From assembly GCA_910585395.1 (NCBI GenBank), contig CAJUCK010000001.1:21251-29813 (forward strand): a stretch of DNA of 8,563 nt, read 5' to 3'. The notes below the pieces were generated by a model. It was given only the letters and a program-made list of their open reading frames with translations, was not told the DNA's origin and did no database searches. Positions 1 to 6,369 of this stretch are shown in pieces. The stretch comes from an uncultured Lachnospiraceae bacterium (GTDB lineage: Bacteria > Bacillota > Clostridia > Lachnospirales > Lachnospiraceae). The position numbers and the translations under genes were made by a program. Numbering within the stretch: position 1 is the stretch's first letter; every line of letters starts with the position of its first letter.

Positions 1-990
1 AAAGCGCTGAAGGAAAAAGTGAAAGGCGTGGAAGGCGCAACGCCCAACGACGGAGCGTCAGGCAGCACAGTGACAGGAAAAGGAGAATTTTCCCTTACGT
101 TAAGCGGGGGTACAGAAGATTTACAAAAATCTATGAATTTTAATATGAAACGCGGTACATATTTTACAGCGTTAGACGTGGAAGAAGGAAATCTCGTATG
201 TGTTCTAAGTGACAGCGACGCCAAACGGCTTTTTGGTTCTGATGATGTGGTGGGGATGGATATTGAGGTGGATATCGGCGGACTCAGCGGCAGCTATCGG
301 ATTGTGGGTGTAACTCAGCAGAAAGAGAATACCAGTTTTGTCAGCTACACTTATGAGGGAATGCCGGTAAGCCTGGAGGTTCCTTATACGTCTTTTTCAA
401 ATTTTGGATGGGAGAGCAATTCATTTTATTCTATTACGGTTTTTTCGAATGATCAGGCAAGCGGGGATGAGATATCACGTGATATTATCCATACTCTGGA
501 AACCATGCATCAATGCGCAGGAGAAGAATATTACCAGATTCAAAGTTTTCAGGATATGCTGTCAGAGATGAACAATATACTGGCAATTGTAACAACTTTT
601 ATTTCTTGTGTGGCAGCAATTTCCCTGATTGTGGGTGGAATCGGTGTCATGAATATTATGCTGGTGTCTGTCACAGAGCGTACCAGAGAAATTGGAATCC
701 GCAAATCTCTGGGAGCAAAAACCTCGTCTATTCTGCTGCAGTTTCTCGCTGAGGCAGCAATCCTTACGATATTGGGCGGGATCATTGGAATTCTGCTGGG
801 ATTTGTGGGAGCTGTAGGCGCCTGTAAATTGATGACAGTGTCTATGGGCAGTAATATTTATCCAGGAATCAAAGTCAGCACGATATTGGGAGCCACCTTG
901 TTTTCCTGCGGAATCGGTGTGTTTTTCGGCATTTATCCAGCAAGGAAAGCAGCCAAATTAAGCCCTATTGAGGCGTTGCGGAGAAATTAA
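1..990 (+). CDS. ABC transporter permease, MacB/FtsX family (3' part)
   Basis: The reading frame is open from base 1, so this is the C-terminal 329 residues of a gene that starts upstream; the GTG at 19 is internal. Codons 1 to about 185 form a soluble beta-rich region like the extracytoplasmic MacB_PCD domain. Three hydrophobic segments follow, at about codons 192-215, 247-275 and 292-311. After the first is the FtsX-family cytoplasmic signature, with VSVTERTREIGIRKSLGA at about 222-239. The C-terminus ends in the family's typical YPARKAAKLSPIEALRRN. Such permeases pair with a LolD/MacB-type ATPase and in Firmicutes usually export peptides or act in envelope stress and antimicrobial resistance. 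The ATPase would be expected upstream, outside the window. The substrate cannot be told from this part. The protein sits in the cytoplasmic membrane. Confidence 0.93.
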   Translation, partial: KALKEKVKGVEGATPNDGASGSTVTGKGEFSLTLSGGTEDLQKSMNFNMKRGTYFTALDVEEGNLVCVLSDSDAKRLFGSDDVVGMDIEVDIGGLSGSYRIVGVTQQKENTSFVSYTYEGMPVSLEVPYTSFSNFGWESNSFYSITVFSNDQASGDEISRDIIHTLETMHQCAGEEYYQIQSFQDMLSEMNNILAIVTTFISCVAAISLIVGGIGVMNIMLVSVTERTREIGIRKSLGAKTSSILLQFLAEAAILTILGGIIGILLGFVGAVGACKLMTVSMGSNIYPGIKVSTILGATLFSCGIGVFFGIYPARKAAKLSPIEALRRN

Positions 991-1102
991 GAAAATATTA
1001 TATGATATTTCATATGTATATGCCATAAAACATGAAAAATGGGAAGAACTAAGGTGGTAGAGAAGAGAATTTTTTGAAAGAAATTGTGTAAGAAGAAAAA
1101 GC

Positions 1103-1108
1103 AGGAGG
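1103..1108 (+). promoter_or_regulatory. Ribosome binding site of the thioesterase gene
   Basis: AGGAGG lies 8 bases before the ATG at 1117. It decides the start: the frame is open upstream to a TTG at 1084, but that codon has no comparable Shine-Dalgarno sequence and would add only a lysine-rich, non-conserved stretch. Confidence 0.8.
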
Positions 1109-1116
1109 AAACAGCA

Positions 1117-1593
1117 ATGGAGCGGGAAACAAAGAAAATATCTGATTCTAAGATGGAACATATTTACCAGGTGCGGCCAGAACATTTGAACCCTGCCGGG
1201 AGGCTGTTTGGCGGTAAATTGATGGAATGGATTGATGAAATTGCTGCTTTTGTGGCTATGAGGCATTCTGGCGGAAGCGTTACCACAGCATCGGTTGACA
1301 ATCTTCGGTTTATCAGAGGGGCATATCAGAATGATTTAATTGTGCTGACGGCAAGAATTACTTATGTGGGCAGCAGTTCCATGGAAGTCAGGGTTGACAC
1401 GTATATAGAAGATTTTCAAGGGATACGCAAGCCGATTAACCGGGCGTATCTGACATTAGTTGCCGTAGATTCCAACGGCGCTCCAAGGCAGGTTCCTTCT
1501 GTTTTATTAGAAACTGAAAGCGAGCGGGCAGAATGGAAGGCGGCAGAAAGAAGAAAAGAATTAAGAATTCAGCGCAGGAAAGAAGGATTTTAG
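1117..1593 (+). CDS. Acyl-CoA thioesterase, hotdog fold (YciA/ACOT type)
   Basis: This 158-residue protein has the size and motifs of single-hotdog acyl-CoA thioesterases, which hydrolyse acyl-CoA to free fatty acid and CoA in the cytoplasm. The segment HLNPAGRLFGGKLMEWID (residues 23-40) holds the family's conserved Asn (N25), the G-rLFGG turn before the long hotdog helix, and Asp40 near the expected catalytic position. TTASVDNLRF (56-65) and VGSSSMEVRV (84-93) match the later conserved strands. The C-terminal 30 or so residues are charged (Arg, Lys, Glu), as in this group. The start is the ATG preceded by AGGAGG. The gene follows the permease after a 126-base gap and ends in an intrinsic terminator, so it is probably expressed apart from the downstream operon. 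Chain-length preference cannot be read from the sequence. Confidence 0.9.
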   Translation: MERETKKISDSKMEHIYQVRPEHLNPAGRLFGGKLMEWIDEIAAFVAMRHSGGSVTTASVDNLRFIRGAYQNDLIVLTARITYVGSSSMEVRVDTYIEDFQGIRKPINRAYLTLVAVDSNGAPRQVPSVLLETESERAEWKAAERRKELRIQRRKEGF

Positions 1594-1629
1594 TAAAGCA
1601 GTTCCAAGATATCCTGCGCACATTTAAAG

Positions 1630-1665
1630 ATGATGCATCTGCAGTAAGGGATGCATCATTTTTTT
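1630..1665 (+). terminator. Rho-independent terminator after the thioesterase gene
   Basis: A perfect 10-bp stem, ATGATGCATC (1630-1639) with GATGCATCAT (1650-1659), encloses a 10-base loop. The last stem base begins a run of seven T (1659-1665). It lies 37 bases after the thioesterase stop. It separates the left-hand genes from the sirtuin-led operon. Confidence 0.88.
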
Positions 1666-1700
1666 ACTTGTTGTGGATTGTGAGAAACAGGGATAAAAAG

Positions 1701-1730
1701 TTTCCAAAATAAAAGCAGTTATGATAAAAT
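1701..1730 (+). promoter_or_regulatory. Candidate sigma-A promoter for the sirtuin-led operon
   Basis: TTTCCA (1701-1706, 4 of 6 matches to TTGACA) and TAAAAT (1725-1730, 5 of 6 to TATAAT) are separated by 18 bases in an AT-rich stretch just after a terminator and 43 bases before the sirtuin ATG. An overlapping TATGAT (1720-1725) is an alternative -10. The match is moderate and the call leans on position. I see no operator-like repeat. Confidence 0.42.
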
Positions 1731-1772
1731 GAGTTTGCCAGATGATTTGCAGTGAAAGAAGGAGGAAAAGTG

Positions 1773-2513
1773 ATGGCAGAGCCAAACAGAAAAGAGAAAA
1801 TTGACAAGTTTTTGGAGATGGTGGAGAAATCCGATAATATTGTATTTTTCGGGGGAGCCGGGGTATCTACAGAGAGCGGGATTCCGGATTTCAGGAGTGT
1901 TGACGGACTGTATAATCAGGAATATGATTATCCCCCAGAGACCATTTTAAGCCATACTTTTTATCGGGAAAATACAGAGGAGTTTTATCGGTTTTACCGA
2001 AATAAGATGCTCTGTCTGACTGCACAGCCCAATATGGCGCACCAGAAGCTGGCAGAGCTGGAGACAGCAGGCAGGCTGAAGGCTGTAGTGACACAAAATA
2101 TTGATGGTCTGCATCAGCTCGCCGGAAGCAGTAAAGTATTGGAACTGCATGGCAGTGTGCACCGAAATTATTGTGAATCTTGTCACGAATGCTACGATGC
2201 GGAATATATTCTCCACAGTACTAGGATACCTAAATGTGATAAGTGCGGCGGTAATATCAAACCAGATGTGGTGCTTTATGAGGAAGGGCTTGACAATCGT
2301 ACGATTCAAGAGGCAGTTTATTATATCAGCAATGCTGATATGCTGATTATTGGAGGTACGTCCCTTGCAGTATACCCGGCGGCAGGATTGGTTGATTATT
2401 ATCAGGGGGATAAGTTAGTTCTTGTAAATAAATCAGCCACGGCACGGGACAGAATCGCTGATCTGGCGCTTCAGGAGAGTATTGGGGAACTGTTTGGTAA
2501 GATTGTAATTTAA
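1773..2513 (+). CDS. cobB: NAD-dependent protein deacylase, sirtuin (SIR2) family
   Basis: This 246-residue sirtuin should remove acetyl or related acyl groups from lysines in the cytoplasm, consuming NAD+ and giving nicotinamide and O-acyl-ADP-ribose. Visible motifs in order are: NAD-binding GAGVSTESGIPDFR (28-41), TQNID (107-111), catalytic His126 in LELHGS, a zinc ribbon with Cys134/Cys137 and Cys155/Cys158, GGTSLAVYPA (194-203) and VNK (218-220). Everything needed for activity is present and the length is normal for bacterial sirtuins. In the region where desuccinylases such as E. coli CobB carry a Tyr-x-x-Arg pair, this protein reads FYRFYRNK, with Tyr apparently in place of the Arg; this hints at deacetylase rather than desuccinylase preference (inference, alignment by eye). 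The ATG is chosen over the in-frame GTG at 1752 because AAGGAGG (1759-1765) lies 7 bases before it. It is the first gene of the putative operon, 12 bases from the next. Confidence 0.95.
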   Translation: MAEPNRKEKIDKFLEMVEKSDNIVFFGGAGVSTESGIPDFRSVDGLYNQEYDYPPETILSHTFYRENTEEFYRFYRNKMLCLTAQPNMAHQKLAELETAGRLKAVVTQNIDGLHQLAGSSKVLELHGSVHRNYCESCHECYDAEYILHSTRIPKCDKCGGNIKPDVVLYEEGLDNRTIQEAVYYISNADMLIIGGTSLAVYPAAGLVDYYQGDKLVLVNKSATARDRIADLALQESIGELFGKIVI

Positions 2514-2525
2514 AAGGAGAAAAAC

Positions 2526-2723
2526 ATGCCGATACATTATGATATAGGAGACATTGTCCGATTGAAAAAGCAGCACCCCTGTGGAAGCAGCGAATGGGAA
2601 ATCCTCAGAGTGGGAGCAGATTTTCGGCTGAAATGTTTAGGATGCGGGCATCAGATTATGATTGCCCGCAGACAGGTGGAGAAAAATACCAGGGGAATCA
2701 GAAAACCTCAGGCAGATACTTAA
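2526..2723 (+). CDS. DUF951 family small protein
   Basis: This 65-residue protein matches the DUF951 pattern I recall from Firmicutes: a start like IGDIVRLKKQHPCGSSEWEI (residues 7-26), then VGADFRLKCLGCGHQIMIAR (29-48). Cys19 and a CxGC pair (Cys37, Cys40) are conserved features and could bind zinc or nucleic acid, but the biochemical role of the family is unknown. The predicted beta-rich, basic small fold is compatible with an RNA- or DNA-binding role, which is speculation. AAGGAG (2514-2519) precedes the ATG by 6 bases, and the Shine-Dalgarno sequence directly follows the sirtuin stop, so the two genes are probably co-transcribed. The last 12 residues look variable. Confidence 0.88.
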   Translation: MPIHYDIGDIVRLKKQHPCGSSEWEILRVGADFRLKCLGCGHQIMIARRQVEKNTRGIRKPQADT

Positions 2724-2728
2724 CAGGA

Positions 2729-2735
2729 AAGGGAG
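2729..2735 (+). promoter_or_regulatory. Ribosome binding site deciding the GTG start of the HD-GYP regulator
   Basis: AAGGGAG ends 8 bases before the GTG at 2744. The frame is open upstream to 2594, but that part overlaps the DUF951 gene in another frame and resembles nothing, while the receiver domain begins immediately after the GTG. Confidence 0.7.
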
Positions 2736-2743
2736 CGAAAATC

Positions 2744-3763
2744 GTGGATAGAATACTGGTAGTTGATGATGATATCATGAATTTGAGAATGGCAGAACAT
2801 ATCCTGAAAAAGAGTTATGAAGTGATTTCTGTGTCTTCTGGCCGCGAGGCATTGGATTTTCTGGCGCAGGATATCCCAGATATGATTTTATTAGATCTTC
2901 ATATGCCGGAAATGAATGGGCTTGAGACTATGGAAAAGATTCACGCTATAGAAAGAGTATCAGAGATTCCTGTCATTTTTTTGACGGCAGACAGTGAAAG
3001 AGAGACAGAAATTAAAATATTTAAGGCAGGCGCTATGGATTATATTCAGAAGCCATTTCTTGCAGAAGTGGTGCTTCGCCGGATTGGGCGCCTTCTGGAA
3101 CTGTTTCATCTGCAGCAGTCATTACAGCAGGAAGTAGATAAAAAGACGCAGGAATTAAAAGAAAGCAGCCGGAGAATTCAGAGGTTATCCGAACAAATTA
3201 TGATGTCCCTGGCAAGCGCCATTGATGCCAAAGATACTTATACCAGAGGGCATTCTATGCGTGTGGCAGAGTATTCCCGTGAACTGGCAAAACGTATGGG
3301 CAAGAATGCCAGGGAGCTTGAGGATATTTATTATATTGGACTGCTGCATGATATCGGAAAAATTGGGATATCGAATAAAATTATCAATAAACCAGGCAGG
3401 CTGACAGAGGAAGAATATAATGTGATACGTTCTCATCCTAAAATCGGCGCAGAGATCCTTGGAAATATCTCCGAGCTGCCAGATATTTGCATAGGAGCGC
3501 ATTGGCATCATGAACATTATGATGGAACTGGATATCCAGATAACCTTGCAGGCGGAGAAATACCAGAAGTGGCAAGAATTATCGGGGTTGCAGATGCCTA
3601 TGACGCCATGTCTTCCAGGCGGAGCTATCGAGATGTTCTGCCTCAAGAGGTAGTTCGGGGAGAGATTGAAAAAGGAAAAGGAACACAGTTCGATCCTGTG
3701 ATTGCAGAACATATGATTACAATGATAGATGAGGACAAAGAGTATAAAATGAGAGAAAAATAA
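2744..3763 (+). CDS. Response regulator with HD-GYP domain, probable c-di-GMP phosphodiesterase (RpfG-like)
   Basis: This 339-residue cytoplasmic regulator starts with GTG. Residues 2-120 form a receiver domain with the acidic pair at Asp8-Asp10, phosphoacceptor Asp51 in LLDLHMPEMNG, Thr81 and Lys103, so it should be phosphorylatable. A Gln/Glu/Lys-rich helix (about 122-155) links it to an HD-GYP domain (about 158-330). That domain keeps His170, the HD pair His202-Asp203 with Lys206 in HDIGKIGI, His231, the segment HWHHEHYDGTGYP (253-265) containing the GYP motif, and ADAYDAM (283-289). These metal-binding and signature residues are intact, so it probably hydrolyses c-di-GMP when phosphorylated. 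It starts 20 bases after DUF951 and ends 48 bases before a hybrid histidine kinase. It has no simple partner kinase, so the two downstream hybrid kinases are the likely phosphodonors (inference). Its direct targets are unknown. Confidence 0.94.
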   Translation: MDRILVVDDDIMNLRMAEHILKKSYEVISVSSGREALDFLAQDIPDMILLDLHMPEMNGLETMEKIHAIERVSEIPVIFLTADSERETEIKIFKAGAMDYIQKPFLAEVVLRRIGRLLELFHLQQSLQQEVDKKTQELKESSRRIQRLSEQIMMSLASAIDAKDTYTRGHSMRVAEYSRELAKRMGKNARELEDIYYIGLLHDIGKIGISNKIINKPGRLTEEEYNVIRSHPKIGAEILGNISELPDICIGAHWHHEHYDGTGYPDNLAGGEIPEVARIIGVADAYDAMSSRRSYRDVLPQEVVRGEIEKGKGTQFDPVIAEHMITMIDEDKEYKMREK

Positions 3764-3811
3764 GGTCTAATAGATTCTTTACAGGAGACTGTGGGAAAGG
3801 AAGGTACATAG

Positions 3812-4426
3812 ATGGGCAGACAGGATTTGAGGGAGGCAGAAGAACAGATGGGGATTCATCTGCTGATGGTCTGCATGGCGAGTATTTTCAGCGCTGTGCT
3901 GCTGGGGCTTACGATGGTGATGGCATGGGAGATGTGGATAATTCCTATGATTCTCATAGGGATTTTGGTTATCTGGTGTTTCCACATCGGAAGATTTGTC
4001 ACAGAACATACATATGAATATTTATGTACTGGATTTATGATTGTGGAATGTTTTTATTTCGGCGTTCATCAAGAGAGTTTTACAAGTATGCCAGTTTTTA
4101 TCTGCCTGATGTTTCTGATGATGGTGCTGTTAGAGAAAAAGTTTTTGGTATATCTGGTGGAAGGGGTATATCTCATGGCTTTTTTATATCGTGTGCTTAT
4201 AATTCGTGTTTCAGGAGAAGGTATTGCACATTGGGATTTAACCAGGATGGGAATCGGATTTCTTGGGACCATTGGAGCTATGATATTTTCTCTTTTTATT
4301 ATTGACAGACGAAGGGAAGGACGCAGAGAAGTTCAGGAAATGGCAGAGCAGGCCGCAGCCGCAAAACAGCAGAATCCAGATTGTCAAACGTTTCTCATGA
4401 ACTGCGTACGCCTATCAATATGGTGA
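3812..4426 (+). CDS. Hybrid histidine kinase 1, N-terminal six-TM sensor part (frameshifted from its kinase part)
   Basis: The ATG at 3812 follows AAGGAAGG (3797-3804) by 7 bases. Residues 1-165 contain about six hydrophobic segments (roughly 16-37, 42-58, 70-85, 92-107, 110-131, 146-164) with very short loops. This is a membrane sensor module without a sizeable extracellular domain, so the signal is probably within or at the membrane. A charged helix (RRREGRREVQEMAEQAAAAK, 166-185) leads toward a HisKA domain. The frame then leaves the family pattern (QQNPDCQTFLMNC...) and stops at 4426, while the expected H-box continues in the -1 frame from about 4375. The 204-residue product alone would be a sensor without a kinase. 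It should be read with 4381-6369 as one gene of about 850 codons, broken by a one-base loss, a sequence error or, less likely, recoding. Confidence 0.8.
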   Translation: MGRQDLREAEEQMGIHLLMVCMASIFSAVLLGLTMVMAWEMWIIPMILIGILVIWCFHIGRFVTEHTYEYLCTGFMIVECFYFGVHQESFTSMPVFICLMFLMMVLLEKKFLVYLVEGVYLMAFLYRVLIIRVSGEGIAHWDLTRMGIGFLGTIGAMIFSLFIIDRRREGRREVQEMAEQAAAAKQQNPDCQTFLMNCVRLSIW

Positions 4427-6369
4427 CAGGAATCAGCGAGGTTGAGCTTGGCAGAGGGCTTCCAAAAGAACTAGAAGAGAGTATGCATTCTATACAGATG
4501 GCAGGCAAGCGTCTGGCGGGGCAGATAAATGATATTTTGGATTATACAGAAATTGCAGGCGGCACACTGGTTATCACTAACGAAAACTATATGCCGGCTT
4601 CTATTATGAATGATATTGTCACTCTGGCAAGTATGCTGGAGCGGAATTCTGAGCTGGAAATGATATTTGACTTGGATACAAGACTTCCGTCTCTGCTGGC
4701 AGGGGATGCAGAAAAAATTTCCAGAGTGCTTTGGATTTTGACACAGAATGCCATAAAATTTACAGAAGAGGGAGGCATTTACGTTTATATGGGTTTTCGA
4801 AGGGAGAGTTATGGGGTCAATCTGAATATTATGATTGAAGACACCGGAATGGGTATGACAGCAACACAGCTCTCCAGTCTGTATGATGATTTTTATCAAG
4901 CGGATACGGGCTGCAGCCGCTATGCAGGAGGACTTGGGCTTGGAATACCAATTGCCCATGGACTTTTAAGCGCCATGGGTGGTTTTCTTCATTATGACAG
5001 TAAAGAAGGACAGGGAACTTGCATACATATTTCCATTCCCCAGAAAGTGGCGGATGAAATGCCCTGCATGACAGTTGCTGATGCCAAAAAACTGTGCATT
5101 GCCTGCTATTTTAAACAAGATAAATATGAACACAGTAAAGTGAGAGAATTTTATGACCGGATGATACTTCATTTGGCAGACGGCCTTGGAGTTCAGGCAT
5201 ACCGGGCGTACTGTATGGAAGAGCTGGACAGACTGCTGCGCAATCACGAAATTACACATTTATTTCTTGCTCAGGAGGAATATGAGGAAGACAATATTTA
5301 CTTTGAAGAACTGGGAAAAAATATCTGTATTGCATTGATTGCCAGGAGAGATTTTACACTGTCCAAAGACACGAATATCAGGATTCTTCAGAAGCCGTTT
5401 TTTGGTCTGCCGATTGTCAATTTGTTAAACGGTATGACACATGGCGTGAATCTCGGTGACAGTGTGCAGGATGACAGGGCGTTTACTTGTGTGGGAGTCC
5501 GGGCTCTGGTTGTGGATGATGAAGAGATGAATCTTGTGGTGGCGAGAGGAATTTTAAATCGTTATGGTATGCAGATAGATACCTGCCTCAGCGGGGCAGC
5601 AGCAGTGGAACAATGTATGGACATATCCTATGATTTGATTTTCCTGGACCATATGATGCCAGGGATGGATGGTGTGGAGACGCTGAAACGTATCCGTGCA
5701 CTGAGGGATGGAACTTATCAGAATCTTCCCATTGTGGCGCTGACAGCAAACGCCATCAGCGGCGCCAGAGAAATGTTTAAAAATGAAGGTTTTACAGAAT
5801 TTGTGCCAAAGCCTATTGAGCGTCCTGTGCTGGAACGGGTATTGCGGAAGATACTGCCTGAAGAATATATCCAGTATGAGATGGCGGATGAGACAGAAGA
5901 AAGCGGCAGCGAATTTCTATTTTCTGAAAAACAGGAAGAGGAATCTGGGTATAGTGAAAATTCAGTGGACAGTTCCTATGAAACGCTTTCAGTTATGGAA
6001 CGGCTTAAGTTATCAGGTATTGATGTGGAAATGGGACTGGATTACTGTGCTGGTGCAGAGGACTTTTACCTGGAAATGCTGCAGATGTATTGTGAGCAGA
6101 TGGATGAGAAAAAGCAGGAAATTGCCGCTTTGTATGAAAGCGGAGACTGGGCAGCTTATGCTGTAAAGGTTCATGCGCTCAAAAGCACATCACTTCCCAT
6201 TGGTGCCAAAGAGCTGTCTGATCAGGCCAAAGAGCTGGAGCTGGCAGGGAAATCACAGGATGAGGACTTTATCAGGAAAAATCATGAGACGCTGATGCGT
6301 ACATATGATACAGTCTGCAAAGAAATTACGGTTTGTACCCGGGAAGCAGAGGGAGGTGAGATAGCGTGA
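4381..6369 (+). CDS. Hybrid histidine kinase 1, catalytic part: HisKA, HATPase, pseudo-receiver, receiver, Hpt
   Basis: Numbering from the TTG at 4381, which has no ribosome binding site and lies inside the dimerization helix, so it is not a convincing real start. The H-box SHELRTP contains His6. The HATPase domain has TQNAIKF (Asn123), DTGMGM (154-159) and GGLGLG (183-188), so it should bind ATP. About 235-345 resemble a receiver in length and ending (RILQKPF) but lack the acceptor Asp, a pseudo-receiver. About 372-490 are a true receiver with Asp379-Asp380, Asp423 in FLDHMMPGMDG, Thr455 and Lys477. After an acidic Ser/Glu-rich linker, about 535-650 are an Hpt domain with His598 in VHALKSTS. 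This gives a His-Asp-His relay able to pass phosphate to a separate receiver such as that of the upstream HD-GYP protein (inference). The frame is open through 662 codons, so the break upstream must be recent or artefactual. The last 4 bases overlap the next gene (GTGA). Confidence 0.9.
   Translation: MSNVSHELRTPINMVTGISEVELGRGLPKELEESMHSIQMAGKRLAGQINDILDYTEIAGGTLVITNENYMPASIMNDIVTLASMLERNSELEMIFDLDTRLPSLLAGDAEKISRVLWILTQNAIKFTEEGGIYVYMGFRRESYGVNLNIMIEDTGMGMTATQLSSLYDDFYQADTGCSRYAGGLGLGIPIAHGLLSAMGGFLHYDSKEGQGTCIHISIPQKVADEMPCMTVADAKKLCIACYFKQDKYEHSKVREFYDRMILHLADGLGVQAYRAYCMEELDRLLRNHEITHLFLAQEEYEEDNIYFEELGKNICIALIARRDFTLSKDTNIRILQKPFFGLPIVNLLNGMTHGVNLGDSVQDDRAFTCVGVRALVVDDEEMNLVVARGILNRYGMQIDTCLSGAAAVEQCMDISYDLIFLDHMMPGMDGVETLKRIRALRDGTYQNLPIVALTANAISGAREMFKNEGFTEFVPKPIERPVLERVLRKILPEEYIQYEMADETEESGSEFLFSEKQEEESGYSENSVDSSYETLSVMERLKLSGIDVEMGLDYCAGAEDFYLEMLQMYCEQMDEKKQEIAALYESGDWAAYAVKVHALKSTSLPIGAKELSDQAKELELAGKSQDEDFIRKNHETLMRTYDTVCKEITVCTREAEGGEIA
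6352..6359 (+). promoter_or_regulatory. Ribosome binding site and overlap coupling of the two hybrid kinase genes
   Basis: GGAGGTGA is a full-length anti-16S match, 6 bases before the GTG at 6366. That GTG overlaps the TGA stop of the preceding kinase (GTGA, 6366-6369). This arrangement favours translational coupling and supports synthesis of both kinases from one mRNA. Confidence 0.82.

Noticed and set aside
1000..1015. Small AT-rich inverted repeat ATATGA-TATT-TCATAT after the permease stop
   Set aside because: The stem is only 6 bp with A/T pairs mostly and no T-run follows, so it is not a credible terminator or operator.
1630..1659. Palindromic GATGCATC pair as a regulator binding site
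   Set aside because: The repeat is fully explained as the stem of the terminator with its T-run.
2594..2743. Upstream extension of the HD-GYP regulator frame overlapping DUF951
   Set aside because: The added 50 residues resemble nothing, overlap a recognised gene in another frame, and the receiver begins right at the GTG with its own ribosome binding site.
3185..3712. 175-codon open frame on the minus strand inside the HD-GYP gene
   Set aside because: It lies opposite conserved HD-GYP motifs, is Cys/His/Ile-rich in a way typical of antisense shadow frames, and has no recognisable domain.
4381..4395. TTG at 4381 as a genuine start of an independent soluble kinase
   Set aside because: There is no Shine-Dalgarno sequence and the start would remove the helix before the phosphorylated His; the sensor and linker expected for it lie just upstream in the other frame.
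4471..4959. 162-codon open frame on the minus strand opposite the HATPase domain of kinase 1
   Set aside because: It is the antisense shadow of a strongly conserved coding region and shows no motif of its own.
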